Shown here piece after piece: positions 35,748 to 45,677 of a stretch of DNA of 64,000 nucleotides. Under the pieces are notes generated by a model. The model was not told where the DNA came from. It did no database searches and saw only the letters and a program-made list of their open reading frames with translations. The stretch lies in assembly GCF_001657485.1 (NCBI RefSeq), contig NZ_LXFU01000035.1:310001-374000 (forward strand). Direction: 5' to 3'. A program made the position numbers and the translations under genes. The first letter of the stretch is position 1. The number at the start of each line of letters is the position of its first letter. Origin of the DNA: Rhizobium sp. WYCCWR10014 (GTDB taxonomy: Bacteria > Pseudomonadota > Alphaproteobacteria > Rhizobiales > Rhizobiaceae).

Positions 35748-36281
35748 ATGAGCCGAATTCATACCCCGGCAATGAGCCGCATGCAGAATTTCGCCCGCAA
35801 CCCCGTCATGATCGCGCTTATCGCCGGCCTCGCGCTCGCAAGCTGCGCCAAGAAGCCGCCGAACAGCGCCGGCGACCTCGGCCTCGGCACCGGTGCTGGT
35901 GGGGCTGCAACGCCGGGCTCGGCCCAGGACTTCACGGTCAATGTCGGCGACCGCATCTTCTTCGATACAGACTCCTCGTCGATCCGCGCCGATGCTTCGC
36001 AGACGCTCGACCGTCAGGCCCAGTGGCTCGGCCGCTACCCGAACTACCAGATTACCGTCGAAGGCCATGCCGACGAACGCGGCACACGCGAATATAACCT
36101 CGCGCTCGGTGCCCGCCGTGCGGCTGCCGCGAAGGACTATCTCGCTTCGCGCGGCGTCCCGGCGCAGCGCCTGAAGACGATCTCCTACGGCAAGGAACGT
36201 CCGGTCGCCGTCTGCGACGATATTTCCTGCTGGTCGCAGAACCGCCGCGCGGTTACCGTGCTTGGCGGCGCCGGCATGTAA
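35748..36281 (+). CDS. pal: Peptidoglycan-associated lipoprotein Pal
   Basis: A 177-residue lipoprotein. The lipobox LALASC ends a signal peptide at about residue 33, and an OmpA-like peptidoglycan-binding domain follows (DRIFFDTDSSSIRADAS ... ITVEGHADERGTREYNLALGARRA). AAGGAG lies 7-12 bases before the ATG at 35748; the frame is open back to 35700. It anchors the outer membrane to peptidoglycan and is the Tol system's outer-membrane partner. A 152-base gap after tolB may hold its own promoter. Confidence 0.96.
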   Translation: MSRIHTPAMSRMQNFARNPVMIALIAGLALASCAKKPPNSAGDLGLGTGAGGAATPGSAQDFTVNVGDRIFFDTDSSSIRADASQTLDRQAQWLGRYPNYQITVEGHADERGTREYNLALGARRAAAAKDYLASRGVPAQRLKTISYGKERPVAVCDDISCWSQNRRAVTVLGGAGM

Positions 36282-36309
36282 TTGCCGAGCAACAATTCGC
36301 TTTTTCGAC

Positions 36310-36342
36310 AGGCGGTCCCATCAGGGGCCGCCTTTTCTTTTT
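36310..36342 (+). terminator. Rho-independent terminator after pal
   Basis: AGGCGGTCCC, ATCA loop, GGGGCCGCCT followed by TTTCTTTTT, 29 bases after the pal stop. Confidence 0.85.
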
Positions 36343-36444
36343 GACCACACTTTGGCCAGACTCCGTTGCTTTTTGAAAGCAATTGGAAAAGTCTCCTGTT
36401 CGTGCCATCGAGGTGCGAAGAATCACTGGGACAGGACGATACAT

Positions 36445-37431
36445 ATGAAGAAACTTGTCGTGGCAGGCATGCTGTGCCTCGCGGCTGTGACCGGAAGCGA
36501 ACGGGCGGCCTATTCCGCCTCGTTCTTCGGGCTACATCTCGGCGGCCGATCCGCGGAAAACCAGGCGGCGCCGCCTGTTGTCAAGGTGCAGAGCGGCGAT
36601 GCAGAGGTCCGCGTGCAGCAGCTCGAAGAGCAACTGCGGCAGTTGAACGGCCGGATCGAGGAGATGAGCTTTCAGCTTCTGCAGATGCAGGAGACGATCC
36701 GCAAGCAGCAGGAAGACAATGAATTCCGCTTCCAGCAACTCGAAAAGACGGGTGCCGGCGGCGGCGCCAAGGCCCCTGTCAAGAAGAGCGAGACGGATGC
36801 CGCTCCGGCCGCCTCCGGCGGCGACGACATTGCCAAGGTGATCCAAGCACCGCAGGGAGCCGAGACGGCTCCCTCCACCAGCGTGCCGGAGAATAGCGGT
36901 CTCGGCCAACCGCCGAAGGAACTCGGCTCGATCGATTTCGATCAGAACGGCAATCCGATCGGTGGAAGCGTCGACGAAAATGCCACGATCGGTTCCGGTC
37001 CGATTCCCGATGCCAATAGCAAAACGCCGCAGCAGACTGCCTCGCTCGGCAGCGAGGCCGACCAGTACAAGGCCGCCTATGGCCACGTATTGTCCGGCGA
37101 CTACAGCACGGCCGAACAGGAATTCACGCAGTACATCACCCGCTACCCGAGCAGCGCACGGGCGGCGGACGCCAATTTCTGGCTCGGCGAAGCGCTCTAT
37201 TCGCAGGGCAAGTACAATGAGGCGGCCAAGACCTTCCTCAATGCGCATCAGAAATACGGCACATCGGAAAAGGCGCCGGAAATGCTGCTGAAGCTCGGCA
37301 TGTCGCTTGCGGCTCTCGACAATAACGAGACGGCCTGTGCGACGCTGCGCGAAGTGTCGAAGCGTTATCCAAAGGCTTCGCGTGCCGTCATAAGCAAGGT
37401 TGCGAGCGAACAGAAGCGCCTCTCCTGCTAA
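36445..37431 (+). CDS. cpoB: Tol-Pal system coordinator CpoB/YbgF
   Basis: A 328-residue periplasmic protein. A signal peptide (MKKLVVAGMLCLAAVTGSERAAYSA) is followed by a coiled coil at about residues 50-95 (VQQLEEQLRQLNGRIEEMSFQLLQMQETI). A low-complexity linker leads to C-terminal TPR repeats (YKAAYGHVLSGDYSTAEQEFTQYI, SRAADANFWLGEALYSQGKYNEAAKTF). In E. coli CpoB couples peptidoglycan synthesis to outer-membrane constriction. It lies between pal's terminator and tilS, with tilS only 11 bases downstream. Confidence 0.92.
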   Translation: MKKLVVAGMLCLAAVTGSERAAYSASFFGLHLGGRSAENQAAPPVVKVQSGDAEVRVQQLEEQLRQLNGRIEEMSFQLLQMQETIRKQQEDNEFRFQQLEKTGAGGGAKAPVKKSETDAAPAASGGDDIAKVIQAPQGAETAPSTSVPENSGLGQPPKELGSIDFDQNGNPIGGSVDENATIGSGPIPDANSKTPQQTASLGSEADQYKAAYGHVLSGDYSTAEQEFTQYITRYPSSARAADANFWLGEALYSQGKYNEAAKTFLNAHQKYGTSEKAPEMLLKLGMSLAALDNNETACATLREVSKRYPKASRAVISKVASEQKRLSC

Positions 37432-37442
37432 GGTCTTCCGGA

Positions 37443-38936
37443 ATGTCTCCGGAAGCCGCATCGCCTCAACTGGCGATCCTCCAGTTTCTCACGTCGCTTC
37501 AAAGCCCCGCACGCATTCTCATCGCGATATCAGGCGGCAGCGATTCCACCGGCCTGCTTCTTCTGCTCGATGAAGCCGTGAAGGCCGCGCCCCATCTCAA
37601 GATTTCCCTTTGCGCTGCAACCGTTGATCATGCGTTGCGCGCCGGCTCCGCAGACGAGGCGCGTAAAGTCGCAGCCCTCTGCGCATCGCTCGGCATTCCC
37701 CACACCATTCTGATCTGGCAGGGCGACAAGCCGAAGACCGGCATCATGGCGGCTGCCCGCGAGGCACGCTACGGCCTGCTTGCGGCTGCCGCCGAAAGTT
37801 TCGAAGCCGATCTCATCGTTACGGGCCATACGCTTGACGACCAGCGCGAAACGCTTGCCATGCGTGGGATGCGAACGGAGCAGGTTTCGACCGGTATTGC
37901 AGATGCGGTGCTCTTCGACCGGCGTTTCTGGACTTTACGGCCGCTTCTTTTCTCCACGCGGGCCGATATCCGCGCTTTCCTGAAAGAGCAGGGCGTGCCG
38001 TGGATCGACGATCCCAGCAACGAGGATATCAAGTACGAGCGCGTGCGGATGCGCCGGCAGCTTTCGGCCGATGCAGGCGTGGAGAAGGATATTGGCGCGG
38101 CCTGGGAGGAGCGGCTGGTCCTGTCGTCCAGAGGAGCCGAATGGTTGGATCGTCATTTCCGGCTTCACGGCGGCCTACTCGGGCAGGTGATGCCTGACGG
38201 GTTGCGGCAGGACCGCCTCGTCCTCGACTATGTGCTCGCCCGTCTGGCAGCCGTTTTCGGTGGGCATCCGTTCGTGCCGGGCAGGGCGCAGATGGAGCGG
38301 GTTCTTGTCTTCGCCGCAGGCAGCCAGCTTGGGCGAATGACTGCCGGCGGAGTGGTTTTTGATCTCAGGCGTGACGGGCTTTACCTAGTGCGCGAGAGCA
38401 GGGGAATATTGCCTCTGGTTCTGCAGCCGGGGGAGGCTGGGGTTTGGGATGGCAGGTTCGAGTTCGAAAACAGGTCAGGGGCGACCATCAGGATCGAAGC
38501 TCAGGCCGGGCAGTCCCTCATTCCCTTCCTCGGGTTTCATCCGAGGGATGTCACAGGAATCCAACCACCGCGCGTCGGCGCGGTGAATGACTCAACAATG
38601 CGTGAAGAGTCTCCCGCGCCCAAGGACTTGGGCGCGCTGGATTCCTGTGACATCCCTCGGATGAAACCCGAGGACAGGGATGAGGGCGGGTTGGGCAGGG
38701 GCCTTCCCAAGGGCGCATGGAAGCGCGCCATCGCTTCGGCGCCGGTTTTATCTGCCGAAGGAAACCTTTTATCTGAGGAATCCGCCCGCATGGTCGAACT
38801 GACACCCTATTTCGCACCCTTCGACCGCTTTTTGACACGATTTGACTTCATCTTTGCCAATAGGCTTTCGGCGGTTTTCGCGACGGCGCCCTATGCGAGG
38901 CTGCCTTTAAGAAGTATTGACGGAAAAACCATCTGA
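37443..38936 (+). CDS. tilS: tRNA(Ile)-lysidine synthase TilS carrying an in-frame palindromic element
   Basis: A 497-residue enzyme that converts C34 of the AUA-reading tRNA-Ile to lysidine, an essential modification. The PP-loop ATP motif is ISGGSDSTG at about residues 23-31, with VTGHTLDDQRETLAMR near 125. From about residue 358 to 415 the protein is encoded by an inverted-repeat element (38515-38686) read straight through, adding a hydrophilic stretch with PRDVTGIQPPR and KDLGALDSCDIPRM. The catalytic N-terminal half is unaffected. Whether the insert is tolerated because it lies between the C-terminal subdomains is an inference. Confidence 0.9.
   Translation: MSPEAASPQLAILQFLTSLQSPARILIAISGGSDSTGLLLLLDEAVKAAPHLKISLCAATVDHALRAGSADEARKVAALCASLGIPHTILIWQGDKPKTGIMAAAREARYGLLAAAAESFEADLIVTGHTLDDQRETLAMRGMRTEQVSTGIADAVLFDRRFWTLRPLLFSTRADIRAFLKEQGVPWIDDPSNEDIKYERVRMRRQLSADAGVEKDIGAAWEERLVLSSRGAEWLDRHFRLHGGLLGQVMPDGLRQDRLVLDYVLARLAAVFGGHPFVPGRAQMERVLVFAAGSQLGRMTAGGVVFDLRRDGLYLVRESRGILPLVLQPGEAGVWDGRFEFENRSGATIRIEAQAGQSLIPFLGFHPRDVTGIQPPRVGAVNDSTMREESPAPKDLGALDSCDIPRMKPEDRDEGGLGRGLPKGAWKRAIASAPVLSAEGNLLSEESARMVELTPYFAPFDRFLTRFDFIFANRLSAVFATAPYARLPLRSIDGKTI
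38515..38686. repeat. Inverted-repeat element inserted inside tilS
   Basis: The arms 38529-38563 and 38638-38672 are perfect 35-base inverted copies, each containing CATCCGAGGGATGTCACAGG or its complement. Pairing extends imperfectly outward to 38515 and 38686. An inner hairpin, CGCGCCCAAG-GA-CTTGGGCGCG, sits at 38615-38636. The whole unit is ~172 bases, with no ORF of its own except the tilS frame passing through. It has the form of a MITE or palindromic element. Confidence 0.85.
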
Positions 38937-39032
38937 CTTAGGGGATCGCCTTGGCAATCGCACGGCGCAACCCTATGTTAGAAACGAATAAGACGGTCGC
39001 CATGAGGCGGCTGTTCCATGCTGGGGAGTTCA

Positions 39033-40964
39033 ATGAACCCTAACTTACGTAATTTCGCCTTGTGGGCGATCATAGCGCTTCTGCTGATCGCCCTTTTCAG
39101 TATGTTTCAGACGGCGCCGGCGCAAACGGGCTCCCGCGAAATCCCTTATTCGCAGTTTCTGCGTGAGGTCGATGCGGGCCGTGTGAAGGACGTCGTGGTC
39201 ACGGGCAACCGTCTCTCCGGAAGCTATGTTGAAAATGGCACCACCTTCCAGACCTATTCGCCTGTGATCGACGACAGTCTGCTCGATCGCCTGCAGTCGA
39301 AGAACGTCCTGGTTTCCGCCCGTCCTGAAACGGACGGCTCTTCGGGTTTCCTCAGCTATCTCGGCACGCTTTTGCCGATGCTTCTGATTCTCGGCGTCTG
39401 GCTGTTCTTCATGCGGCAGATGCAGGGCGGTTCACGCGGGGCGATGGGCTTCGGCAAATCCAAGGCCAAGCTGCTCACCGAAGCGCATGGCCGCGTGACC
39501 TTTGAAGACGTCGCCGGTGTCGACGAGGCCAAGCAGGATCTCGAAGAAATCGTCGAGTTCCTGCGTGATCCGCAGAAGTTCCAGCGTCTCGGCGGCAAGA
39601 TCCCGCGCGGCGTGCTGCTCGTCGGCCCTCCGGGTACCGGCAAGACGCTGCTCGCCCGCTCGGTTGCCGGCGAAGCCAACGTGCCCTTCTTCACCATTTC
39701 AGGTTCCGACTTCGTCGAAATGTTCGTCGGCGTCGGTGCAAGCCGCGTGCGCGATATGTTCGAGCAGGCGAAGAAGAATGCGCCCTGCATCATCTTCATC
39801 GACGAAATCGATGCCGTCGGCCGTCATCGCGGCGCCGGTCTCGGCGGCGGCAATGACGAACGCGAGCAGACGCTGAACCAGCTGCTGGTCGAAATGGACG
39901 GCTTCGAGGCGAATGAAGGCGTGATCCTGATCGCCGCCACCAACCGTCCCGACGTTCTCGATCCGGCGCTGCTGCGTCCCGGCCGTTTCGACCGCCAGGT
40001 CGTGGTGCCGAACCCCGACATCGTCGGCCGCGAGCGTATCCTCAAGGTACATGCCCGCAACGTTCCGCTGGCGCCGAATGTCGATCTCAAGATCCTCGCC
40101 CGCGGCACGCCCGGTTTCTCCGGCGCCGACCTGATGAACCTCGTCAACGAAGCCGCCCTCATGGCCGCCCGCCGCAACAAGCGCGTCGTCACCATGCAGG
40201 AATTCGAGGACGCCAAGGACAAGATCATGATGGGCGCCGAGCGCCGTTCCTCGGCGATGACCGAGGCGGAAAAGAAGCTCACCGCTTACCATGAGGCCGG
40301 ACACGCCATGACCGCGCTCAATGTCGCCGTCGCCGATCCGCTGCACAAGGCGACGATCATTCCGCGCGGCCGTGCGCTCGGCATGGTCATGCAGCTTCCC
40401 GAGGGCGATCGCTACTCGATGAGCTACAAGTGGATGGTCTCGCGCCTCTGCATCATGATGGGCGGCCGCGTTGCCGAAGAGCTCACCTTCGGCAAGGAGA
40501 ACATCACTTCGGGTGCCTCTTCCGACATCGAGCAGGCCACCAAGCTTGCCCGCGCCATGGTCACGCAGTGGGGCTTCTCCGATCAGCTCGGTCAGGTCGC
40601 CTATGGCGAGAACCAGCAGGAAGTCTTCCTCGGCCACTCGGTTTCGCAGTCGAAGAATGTTTCGGAAGCAACGGCGCAGAAGATCGACAATGAAGTGCGC
40701 CGCCTGATCGACGAAGCCTATACGCAGGCCCGCACGATCCTGACGGAAAAGCATGACGAGTTCGTCGTGCTTGCCGAAGGTCTGCTCGAATACGAGACAC
40801 TGACCGGCGAAGAGATCAAGGCGCTGATCCGCGGCGAAAAGCCTTCCCGCGATCTCGGTGATGATTCGCCGCCAAGCCGCGGCTCGGCTGTTCCGAAGGC
40901 CGGCGCACGGCCTGCCACCAAGGGTGACGAGCCCGAAGGCGGCCTCGAACCGCAGCCGCATTGA
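39033..40964 (+). CDS. ftsH: ATP-dependent membrane zinc protease FtsH
   Basis: A 643-residue protein. Two N-terminal helices ([18 protein letters not shown] and [17 protein letters not shown]) flank a periplasmic domain. The AAA module has [18 protein letters not shown] (Walker A) and [11 protein letters not shown] (Walker B), and the protease has the zinc motif AYHEAGHAM. It degrades membrane and regulatory proteins as a hexamer. GGGGAG precedes the ATG at 39033; a second in-frame ATG lies at 39018. A strong terminator follows. Confidence 0.97.
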   Translation: MNPNLRNFALWAIIALLLIALFSMFQTAPAQTGSREIPYSQFLREVDAGRVKDVVVTGNRLSGSYVENGTTFQTYSPVIDDSLLDRLQSKNVLVSARPETDGSSGFLSYLGTLLPMLLILGVWLFFMRQMQGGSRGAMGFGKSKAKLLTEAHGRVTFEDVAGVDEAKQDLEEIVEFLRDPQKFQRLGGKIPRGVLLVGPPGTGKTLLARSVAGEANVPFFTISGSDFVEMFVGVGASRVRDMFEQAKKNAPCIIFIDEIDAVGRHRGAGLGGGNDEREQTLNQLLVEMDGFEANEGVILIAATNRPDVLDPALLRPGRFDRQVVVPNPDIVGRERILKVHARNVPLAPNVDLKILARGTPGFSGADLMNLVNEAALMAARRNKRVVTMQEFEDAKDKIMMGAERRSSAMTEAEKKLTAYHEAGHAMTALNVAVADPLHKATIIPRGRALGMVMQLPEGDRYSMSYKWMVSRLCIMMGGRVAEELTFGKENITSGASSDIEQATKLARAMVTQWGFSDQLGQVAYGENQQEVFLGHSVSQSKNVSEATAQKIDNEVRRLIDEAYTQARTILTEKHDEFVVLAEGLLEYETLTGEEIKALIRGEKPSRDLGDDSPPSRGSAVPKAGARPATKGDEPEGGLEPQPH

Positions 40965-40984
40965 ACAGCGGCACTACCCTGAAC

Positions 40985-41018
40985 AAGGCCGGATTTCCGA
41001 AGTGGGAGATCCGGCCTT
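40985..41018 (+). terminator. Rho-independent terminator after ftsH
   Basis: AAGGCCGGAT (40985-40994) pairs with ATCCGGCCTT (41009-41018), followed by TT, 20 bases past the ftsH stop. Confidence 0.8.
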
Positions 41019-41205
41019 TTCCATTGGTAACGGGATATAATCATTTTTCTTGCTAATTTACGTGCCGTTCGCCGCATTTTGTGGCATTCCGCTGAATTGA
41101 GGCAAGCATGAATCACGCTGCTGGAGTGACGACATTCCACTGAAGCCGGATTCGCTTGGAACGGTGCGCTGCCTTGAATGGCGCGCGGAAAGCACAGGAG
41201 TGCAG

Positions 41206-42558
41206 ATGAAAAGACGCTATTTCGGTACCGACGGCATTCGCGGCCAATCCAACGTCTTCCCGATGACGCCGGATCTCGCCATGCGGGTCGGCATTGCCGC
41301 CGGCACGATCTTCCGCCGCGGCAATCATCGCCACCGCGTCGTCATCGGCAAGGATACGCGCCTTTCCGGCTATATGCTGGAGAACGCCATGGTCGCGGGC
41401 TTCACGGCCGCGGGTCTCGACGCCTTTATTCTCGGCCCGATTCCGACACCCGCTGTTGCCATGCTGACGCGCTCACTGCGTGCCGATCTCGGCGTGATGA
41501 TCTCGGCTTCGCACAATCCTTACGAGGATAACGGCATCAAGCTCTTCGGCCCTGACGGCTACAAGCTGTCCGACGACATCGAGGCCGAGATCGAGGACCT
41601 GCTCGAAAAGGACCTGAATGCCCAGCTTGCCAAGTCCGACGATATCGGCCGCGCCAAGCGTGTCGACGGGGTGCATGACCGCTACATCGAACATGCCAAG
41701 CGCACGCTGCCGCGCGACGTGACACTGCAGGGCTTGAGGATCGCCATCGATTGCGCCAATGGGGCTGCCTACAAGGTGGCGCCGGCCGTGCTCTGGGAGC
41801 TCGGCGCCGAGGTCGTCACGATCGGCAACGAACCGAACGGCACCAACATCAATCTCAATTGCGGGTCCACCAGCCCCGTCGCGCTGCAGAAGAAGGTCGA
41901 CGAGGTGCGCGCCGATATCGGCATTGCGCTCGATGGCGATGCTGATCGCGTCATCATCGTTGACGAGAACGGCTCGATCGTCGACGGCGACCAGCTGATG
42001 GCCGTCATCGCCGAGAGCTGGGCCGAGAGCCAGCAACTGCGCGGCAATGGTATCGTTGCGACCGTCATGTCCAATCTCGGCCTCGAACGTTTCCTCAATG
42101 ACAAGGGCCTCGGCCTTGCCCGGACGAAGGTCGGTGACCGTTACGTCGTAGAGCATATGCGCCAGCACAATTACAATGTCGGCGGCGAGCAGTCTGGCCA
42201 CATCGTGCTTTCGGACTACGGCACGACCGGCGACGGTCTCGTTGCGGCCTTGCAGATCCTCGCCGCGGTCAAGCGCACCGGCCGGACCGTCAGCGAGGTC
42301 TGCCGCCGCTTCGAGCCGGTGCCGCAGCTCCTGCGCAATGTCCGCATCAGCGGCGGCAAGCCGCTGGAGGATATCCAGGTGCAGAAGGCGATCGCAGATG
42401 CCGAAGCCGAGCTTGCCAGGAACGGCCGCCTCGTCATCCGCCCTTCGGGCACCGAGCCGCTGATCCGCGTCATGGCCGAGGGTGACGACCGCGCCCAGAT
42501 CGAACGCATCGTCAACGAGCTGATCGGCACGATCTCGAACGTCCGCACTGCCGCCTGA
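41206..42558 (+). CDS. glmM: Phosphoglucosamine mutase GlmM
   Basis: A 450-residue enzyme converting glucosamine-6-phosphate to glucosamine-1-phosphate for peptidoglycan and LPS precursors. It starts with [14 protein letters not shown]. The catalytic phosphoserine is in [15 protein letters not shown] (about residue 101), Mg-binding residues are in [10 protein letters not shown], and the sugar loop is [14 protein letters not shown] lies 6-11 bases before the ATG at 41206. The ftsH-glmM order is typical of Rhizobiaceae. Confidence 0.96.
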   Translation: MKRRYFGTDGIRGQSNVFPMTPDLAMRVGIAAGTIFRRGNHRHRVVIGKDTRLSGYMLENAMVAGFTAAGLDAFILGPIPTPAVAMLTRSLRADLGVMISASHNPYEDNGIKLFGPDGYKLSDDIEAEIEDLLEKDLNAQLAKSDDIGRAKRVDGVHDRYIEHAKRTLPRDVTLQGLRIAIDCANGAAYKVAPAVLWELGAEVVTIGNEPNGTNINLNCGSTSPVALQKKVDEVRADIGIALDGDADRVIIVDENGSIVDGDQLMAVIAESWAESQQLRGNGIVATVMSNLGLERFLNDKGLGLARTKVGDRYVVEHMRQHNYNVGGEQSGHIVLSDYGTTGDGLVAALQILAAVKRTGRTVSEVCRRFEPVPQLLRNVRISGGKPLEDIQVQKAIADAEAELARNGRLVIRPSGTEPLIRVMAEGDDRAQIERIVNELIGTISNVRTAA

Positions 42559-42577
42559 TTTTTCGGGACGAAATGTC

Positions 42578-42606
42578 AAAAGCCGGTACGCAAGTGCCGG
42601 CTTTTT
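42578..42606 (+). terminator. Rho-independent terminator after glmM
   Basis: AAAGCCGGTAC, GCAA loop, GTGCCGGCTTTTT: a near-perfect stem with a T run, 20 bases after the glmM stop. Confidence 0.85.
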
Positions 42607-42858
42607 CGTTATTGGCGCTTTCGAAGATCCACCTCGGATCGACTTCCCGCCGGAACCGTTTCCGCCTTCCGGAGACAGCAGTCAGGGATTTGCCGGCTTG
42701 GCTTCCGGCAGGGAGCAAGCCTCGGCAGCCGCAGCATGTCGGGGCGCGGTGAGCACCGAGACGGCATCCACGGAAATTTGCCGATGCCTTTGGTGACAGC
42801 GCTGTCAACCTCCACACGCGGATGCTACACGGCGGCGTTTGCATTCAAAGGAAATATC
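42607..42858. other. Gap between the glmM terminator and a small gene
   Basis: About 250 bases without a supportable gene. GGTGACAGCGCTGTCAACC (42792-42810) contains TGACAGCGCTGTCA, a perfect 14-base palindrome about 50 bases upstream of the small gene's start, which could be an operator. Otherwise nothing is recognised. Confidence 0.4.
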
Positions 42859-43098
42859 ATGAAAAAATTGGTGCGCCTGCTGCTGACGATCGCTCTCGCA
42901 TTCGTCGTCTTTACCGGTTTCCGCTGGTATCGCTACATCACCAACACCGACAGCCCCTATGATGAAATCGGCATCACGCTCAACAACGCCATGCCAGGCC
43001 CGATCAATGCCTGGGGCTGTGCCAAGCTCAAAACGACCTTTGGCAGCTCCTTGCCCCCGTATGGCTGCGCCGCCGAAAACGCGACGCAATGGAAGTAA
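42859..43098 (+). CDS. Small membrane-anchored or secreted protein, unknown
   Basis: A 79-residue protein: a basic start and hydrophobic segment (KKLVRLLLTIALAFVVFTGF, signal or anchor), followed by a short extracytoplasmic domain with two cysteines (GCAKL and YGCAAENA), which could form a disulfide. AAAGGAAA lies upstream of the ATG. I do not recognise the family. The composition and start signal support it being real. Confidence 0.7.
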   Translation: MKKLVRLLLTIALAFVVFTGFRWYRYITNTDSPYDEIGITLNNAMPGPINAWGCAKLKTTFGSSLPPYGCAAENATQWK

Positions 43099-43392
43099 CA
43101 GCAGAATTGTCGATTGGAGCAGCCGATCGATCTGACGGCGAAGGAAACCGACCAGCGATTTGACGGGGCGGGTTCATGGTGTTGCAGCTGGCGGTCTTTA
43201 GCGAGTCCGGCGGCTGCCAGCCTCAGCCTAGCTTCACGATATCGAGGAATTTGCCGCCAATCTCTCTCTTAACGTTTCTTCCCATTTATAGTTAAGCAGC
43301 TTTTAACGTTTCCAATTCATTATCCATACGAAGCGTACCAGATTGGCGGCGATTGAGCCTGCCGACGCAAACGGGATTTTGGAGTGGGATCC

Positions 43393-44229
43393 ATGAAAAG
43401 AAGCTTGTCCGGCATCTTCGCCGCATTGTTGATCGCGACAAACGCCTATTCCGCGGACTTCGCCCCTGCCGAGCCTATCCCGGAGCAGCCGCCTGAGGTG
43501 ACGGTCACCGAAGCGACCGGCTGGTACCTGCGCGGCGATGTCGGCTATGCCTTCACCGATCTGCGCGGCGCCCGCTATTTCCAGGGCAGCAACGCCACGG
43601 AAGTCGATTTCGACGATGCCGATCTGGACGACGCATGGACTGTCGGCGGCGGTGTCGGTTATCAGATCAACAGCTATCTGCGCACCGATCTGACCTTCGA
43701 CTATCTCACCCAGGCGGATTTCAAGGGTTCGACTGTTGGGCAGTGCGGCTTTCCGCTTGTGGACTGCACCTCGAGCGACCGCTCTTCGCTGACAGCCTAT
43801 ACGCTGCTCGCCAACGCCTATGTCGATCTCGGCACCTACGGCTACGTCACGCCTTATGTCGGCGCTGGTATCGGTGGTTCCTACGTGAAGTGGAAAAACC
43901 TGCGTAACGTCGCCTGCGCCGATGACGGCAGCTTCTGCGACGACCAGGTCACCCATGGCGGCAAGGGCAACTGGCGCTTCACTTACGCCCTCATGGCCGG
44001 CGCTTCGATCGACGTGACCTGCAACATCAAGGCCGATGTCGGTTACCGCTACCTGCATATCGATGGCGGCAACATGTTCGGCTATGCCGACAATGGTGGC
44101 CCGGGCCGCGACAAGGGTCTCACTGCCCACGAAGCCCGCGTCGGCGCCCGCTATCTCTTCGGCGGCTGCGCCCAGGCGAGCTACGAACCGCCGCCGGAAA
44201 TCCCGCTGCAGCAGCCTGTCTACAAGTAA
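43393..44229 (+). CDS. Outer-membrane beta-barrel protein
   Basis: A 278-residue protein. It has a signal peptide (GIFAALLIATNAYSA), a proline-rich linker (EPIPEQPPEVTV), then an eight-strand OmpA/Omp25-like barrel with alternating hydrophobic strands (GWYLRGDVGYAFTDLRGARYF, WTVGGGVGYQINSYLRTDLTFDYL, VGARYLFGG). There are several Cys in loops. The ATG at 43393 has GGAG 9 bases upstream. Upstream (43099-43392, 294 bases) two TTAACGTTT copies occur at about 43270 and 43303. It is monocistronic with a terminator. Confidence 0.85.
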   Translation: MKRSLSGIFAALLIATNAYSADFAPAEPIPEQPPEVTVTEATGWYLRGDVGYAFTDLRGARYFQGSNATEVDFDDADLDDAWTVGGGVGYQINSYLRTDLTFDYLTQADFKGSTVGQCGFPLVDCTSSDRSSLTAYTLLANAYVDLGTYGYVTPYVGAGIGGSYVKWKNLRNVACADDGSFCDDQVTHGGKGNWRFTYALMAGASIDVTCNIKADVGYRYLHIDGGNMFGYADNGGPGRDKGLTAHEARVGARYLFGGCAQASYEPPPEIPLQQPVYK

Positions 44230-44250
44230 GTCCAATTCCCAGACATTTGA

Positions 44251-44275
44251 AAGCCGCCCCAACCGGGCGGCTTTT
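44251..44275 (+). terminator. Terminator after the outer-membrane protein gene
   Basis: AAGCCGCCC, CAA loop, CCGGGCGGCTTTT: a GC-rich stem with a T run, 22 bases past the stop. Confidence 0.85.
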
Positions 44276-44375
44276 CGTATTGCGGCCCCTACCGCTCTGC
44301 GTCAAAATATGTTCCGCCCGCGACACTTCGATCTTGACTATGACGCGCCGCATCCATACACACGGCGGCGGGACA

Positions 44376-44413
44376 CCCTTCCCCAACGAAGGGCTTTCTA
44401 TCTGAGAGGATAG
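44376..44413 (+). ncRNA. serC-type leader RNA (two hairpins before serC)
   Basis: Two small hairpins lie directly upstream of the serC start: CCCTT-(CCCCAACG)-AAGGG at 44376-44393, and CTATC-(TGAGAG)-GATAG at 44398-44413. The Shine-Dalgarno GAGAGG (44404-44409) lies in the second loop and stem. This matches in position, host group and layout the serC RNA motif described for Rhizobiales. It is a cis-regulator that could hide or expose the ribosome-binding site; the ligand is unknown. Confidence 0.75.
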
Positions 44414-44417
44414 CATC

Positions 44418-45596
44418 ATGGCGAAGACCGCAAAGCCGGACATCCGTCCGCACAATACCCATTTTTCTTCTGGCCCCTGCTCGAAGCGCCCCGGTTGGTC
44501 GCTCGAAGCCCTTTCCGACGCGGCCCTTGGCCGTTCGCACCGCGCGAAGGTCGGCAAGGCCAAGCTCAAGCAGGCCATCGACCTTACCCGTGAAATTCTC
44601 GAAGTGCCGGCGGATTACCGCATTGGCATCGTTCCGGCGTCCGACACCGGCGCCGTCGAAATGGCGCTCTGGTCGCTGCTCGGCGAACGCGGCGTCGATA
44701 TGCTCGCCTGGGAAAGCTTTGGCGCCGGCTGGGTCACCGATGTCGTCAAGCAGCTGAAGCTCAAGGATGTGCGCAAGCTCGAAGCTGGTTACGGCGAGCT
44801 TCCCGATCTCTCCGCCGTCGATTTCGACCGCGATGTCGTCTTCACCTGGAACGGCACCACCTCGGGCGTGCGCGTGCCGAACGCCGATTTCATCCCTGAT
44901 AACCGCAAGGGCCTGACGATCTGCGACGCCACTTCGGCGGCTTTCGCGCAGGCACTCGATTTCGCCAAGCTCGACGTCGTCACCTTCTCCTGGCAGAAGG
45001 TTCTGGGCGGCGAGGGCGCCCACGGCGTCATCATTCTTTCGCCGCGCGCCGTCGAGCGTCTGGTCACCTACACGCCGGCCTGGCCGCTGCCGAAGATCTT
45101 CCGCATGACCTCGGGCGGCAAGCTGACGGAAGGTATCTTCCAGGGCGAGACGATCAACACGCCGTCGATGCTCTGCGTCGAGGACTATATCGATGCGCTT
45201 GTCTGGGCCAAGGGCCTCGGCGGCCTCAAGGGGCTGATCGCGCGTGCGGACGCCAATGCCAAGGTCATCCACGATTTCGTCGCGGCGAATGACTGGATCG
45301 CCAATCTCGCCGTCAAGGCGGAAACGGCCTCGAACACCTCCGTCTGCCTGAAGATCGTCGACAAGGACATCGCAGCTCTTGACGACGACGGCCAGGCGAA
45401 TTTCGCCAAGGGCCTGGTCGGCCTCCTGGAAAAGGAAGGTGTCGCCTATGACGTCGGCCACTACCGCGACGCGCCGTCCGGCTTGCGCATCTGGGCCGGC
45501 GCCACGATCGAGGCATCCGACATGCAGAAGCTGATGCCCTGGCTTTCCTGGGCTTTCGAAACGCAGAAGGCGCAGCTCGCTCAGGCCGCCGCCTGA
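44418..45596 (+). CDS. serC: Phosphoserine aminotransferase SerC
   Basis: A 392-residue PLP enzyme of the class-V aminotransferase fold, long alphaproteobacterial form. It opens with [22 protein letters not shown]. The PLP-binding lysine is in [24 protein letters not shown], and [14 protein letters not shown] lies upstream of it. It makes 3-phosphoserine from 3-phosphohydroxypyruvate and glutamate, the step after SerA. It forms an operon with serA, 81 bases downstream, behind a structured leader. Confidence 0.95.
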   Translation: MAKTAKPDIRPHNTHFSSGPCSKRPGWSLEALSDAALGRSHRAKVGKAKLKQAIDLTREILEVPADYRIGIVPASDTGAVEMALWSLLGERGVDMLAWESFGAGWVTDVVKQLKLKDVRKLEAGYGELPDLSAVDFDRDVVFTWNGTTSGVRVPNADFIPDNRKGLTICDATSAAFAQALDFAKLDVVTFSWQKVLGGEGAHGVIILSPRAVERLVTYTPAWPLPKIFRMTSGGKLTEGIFQGETINTPSMLCVEDYIDALVWAKGLGGLKGLIARADANAKVIHDFVAANDWIANLAVKAETASNTSVCLKIVDKDIAALDDDGQANFAKGLVGLLEKEGVAYDVGHYRDAPSGLRIWAGATIEASDMQKLMPWLSWAFETQKAQLAQAAA

Positions 45597-45677
45597 GGTG
45601 AACGCATTCGGCTCCGCCATAGGGCGGAGCAGCATTCCTGATTCATTCATCGCTGAACACTTTTGAAGGAGGCCCTC

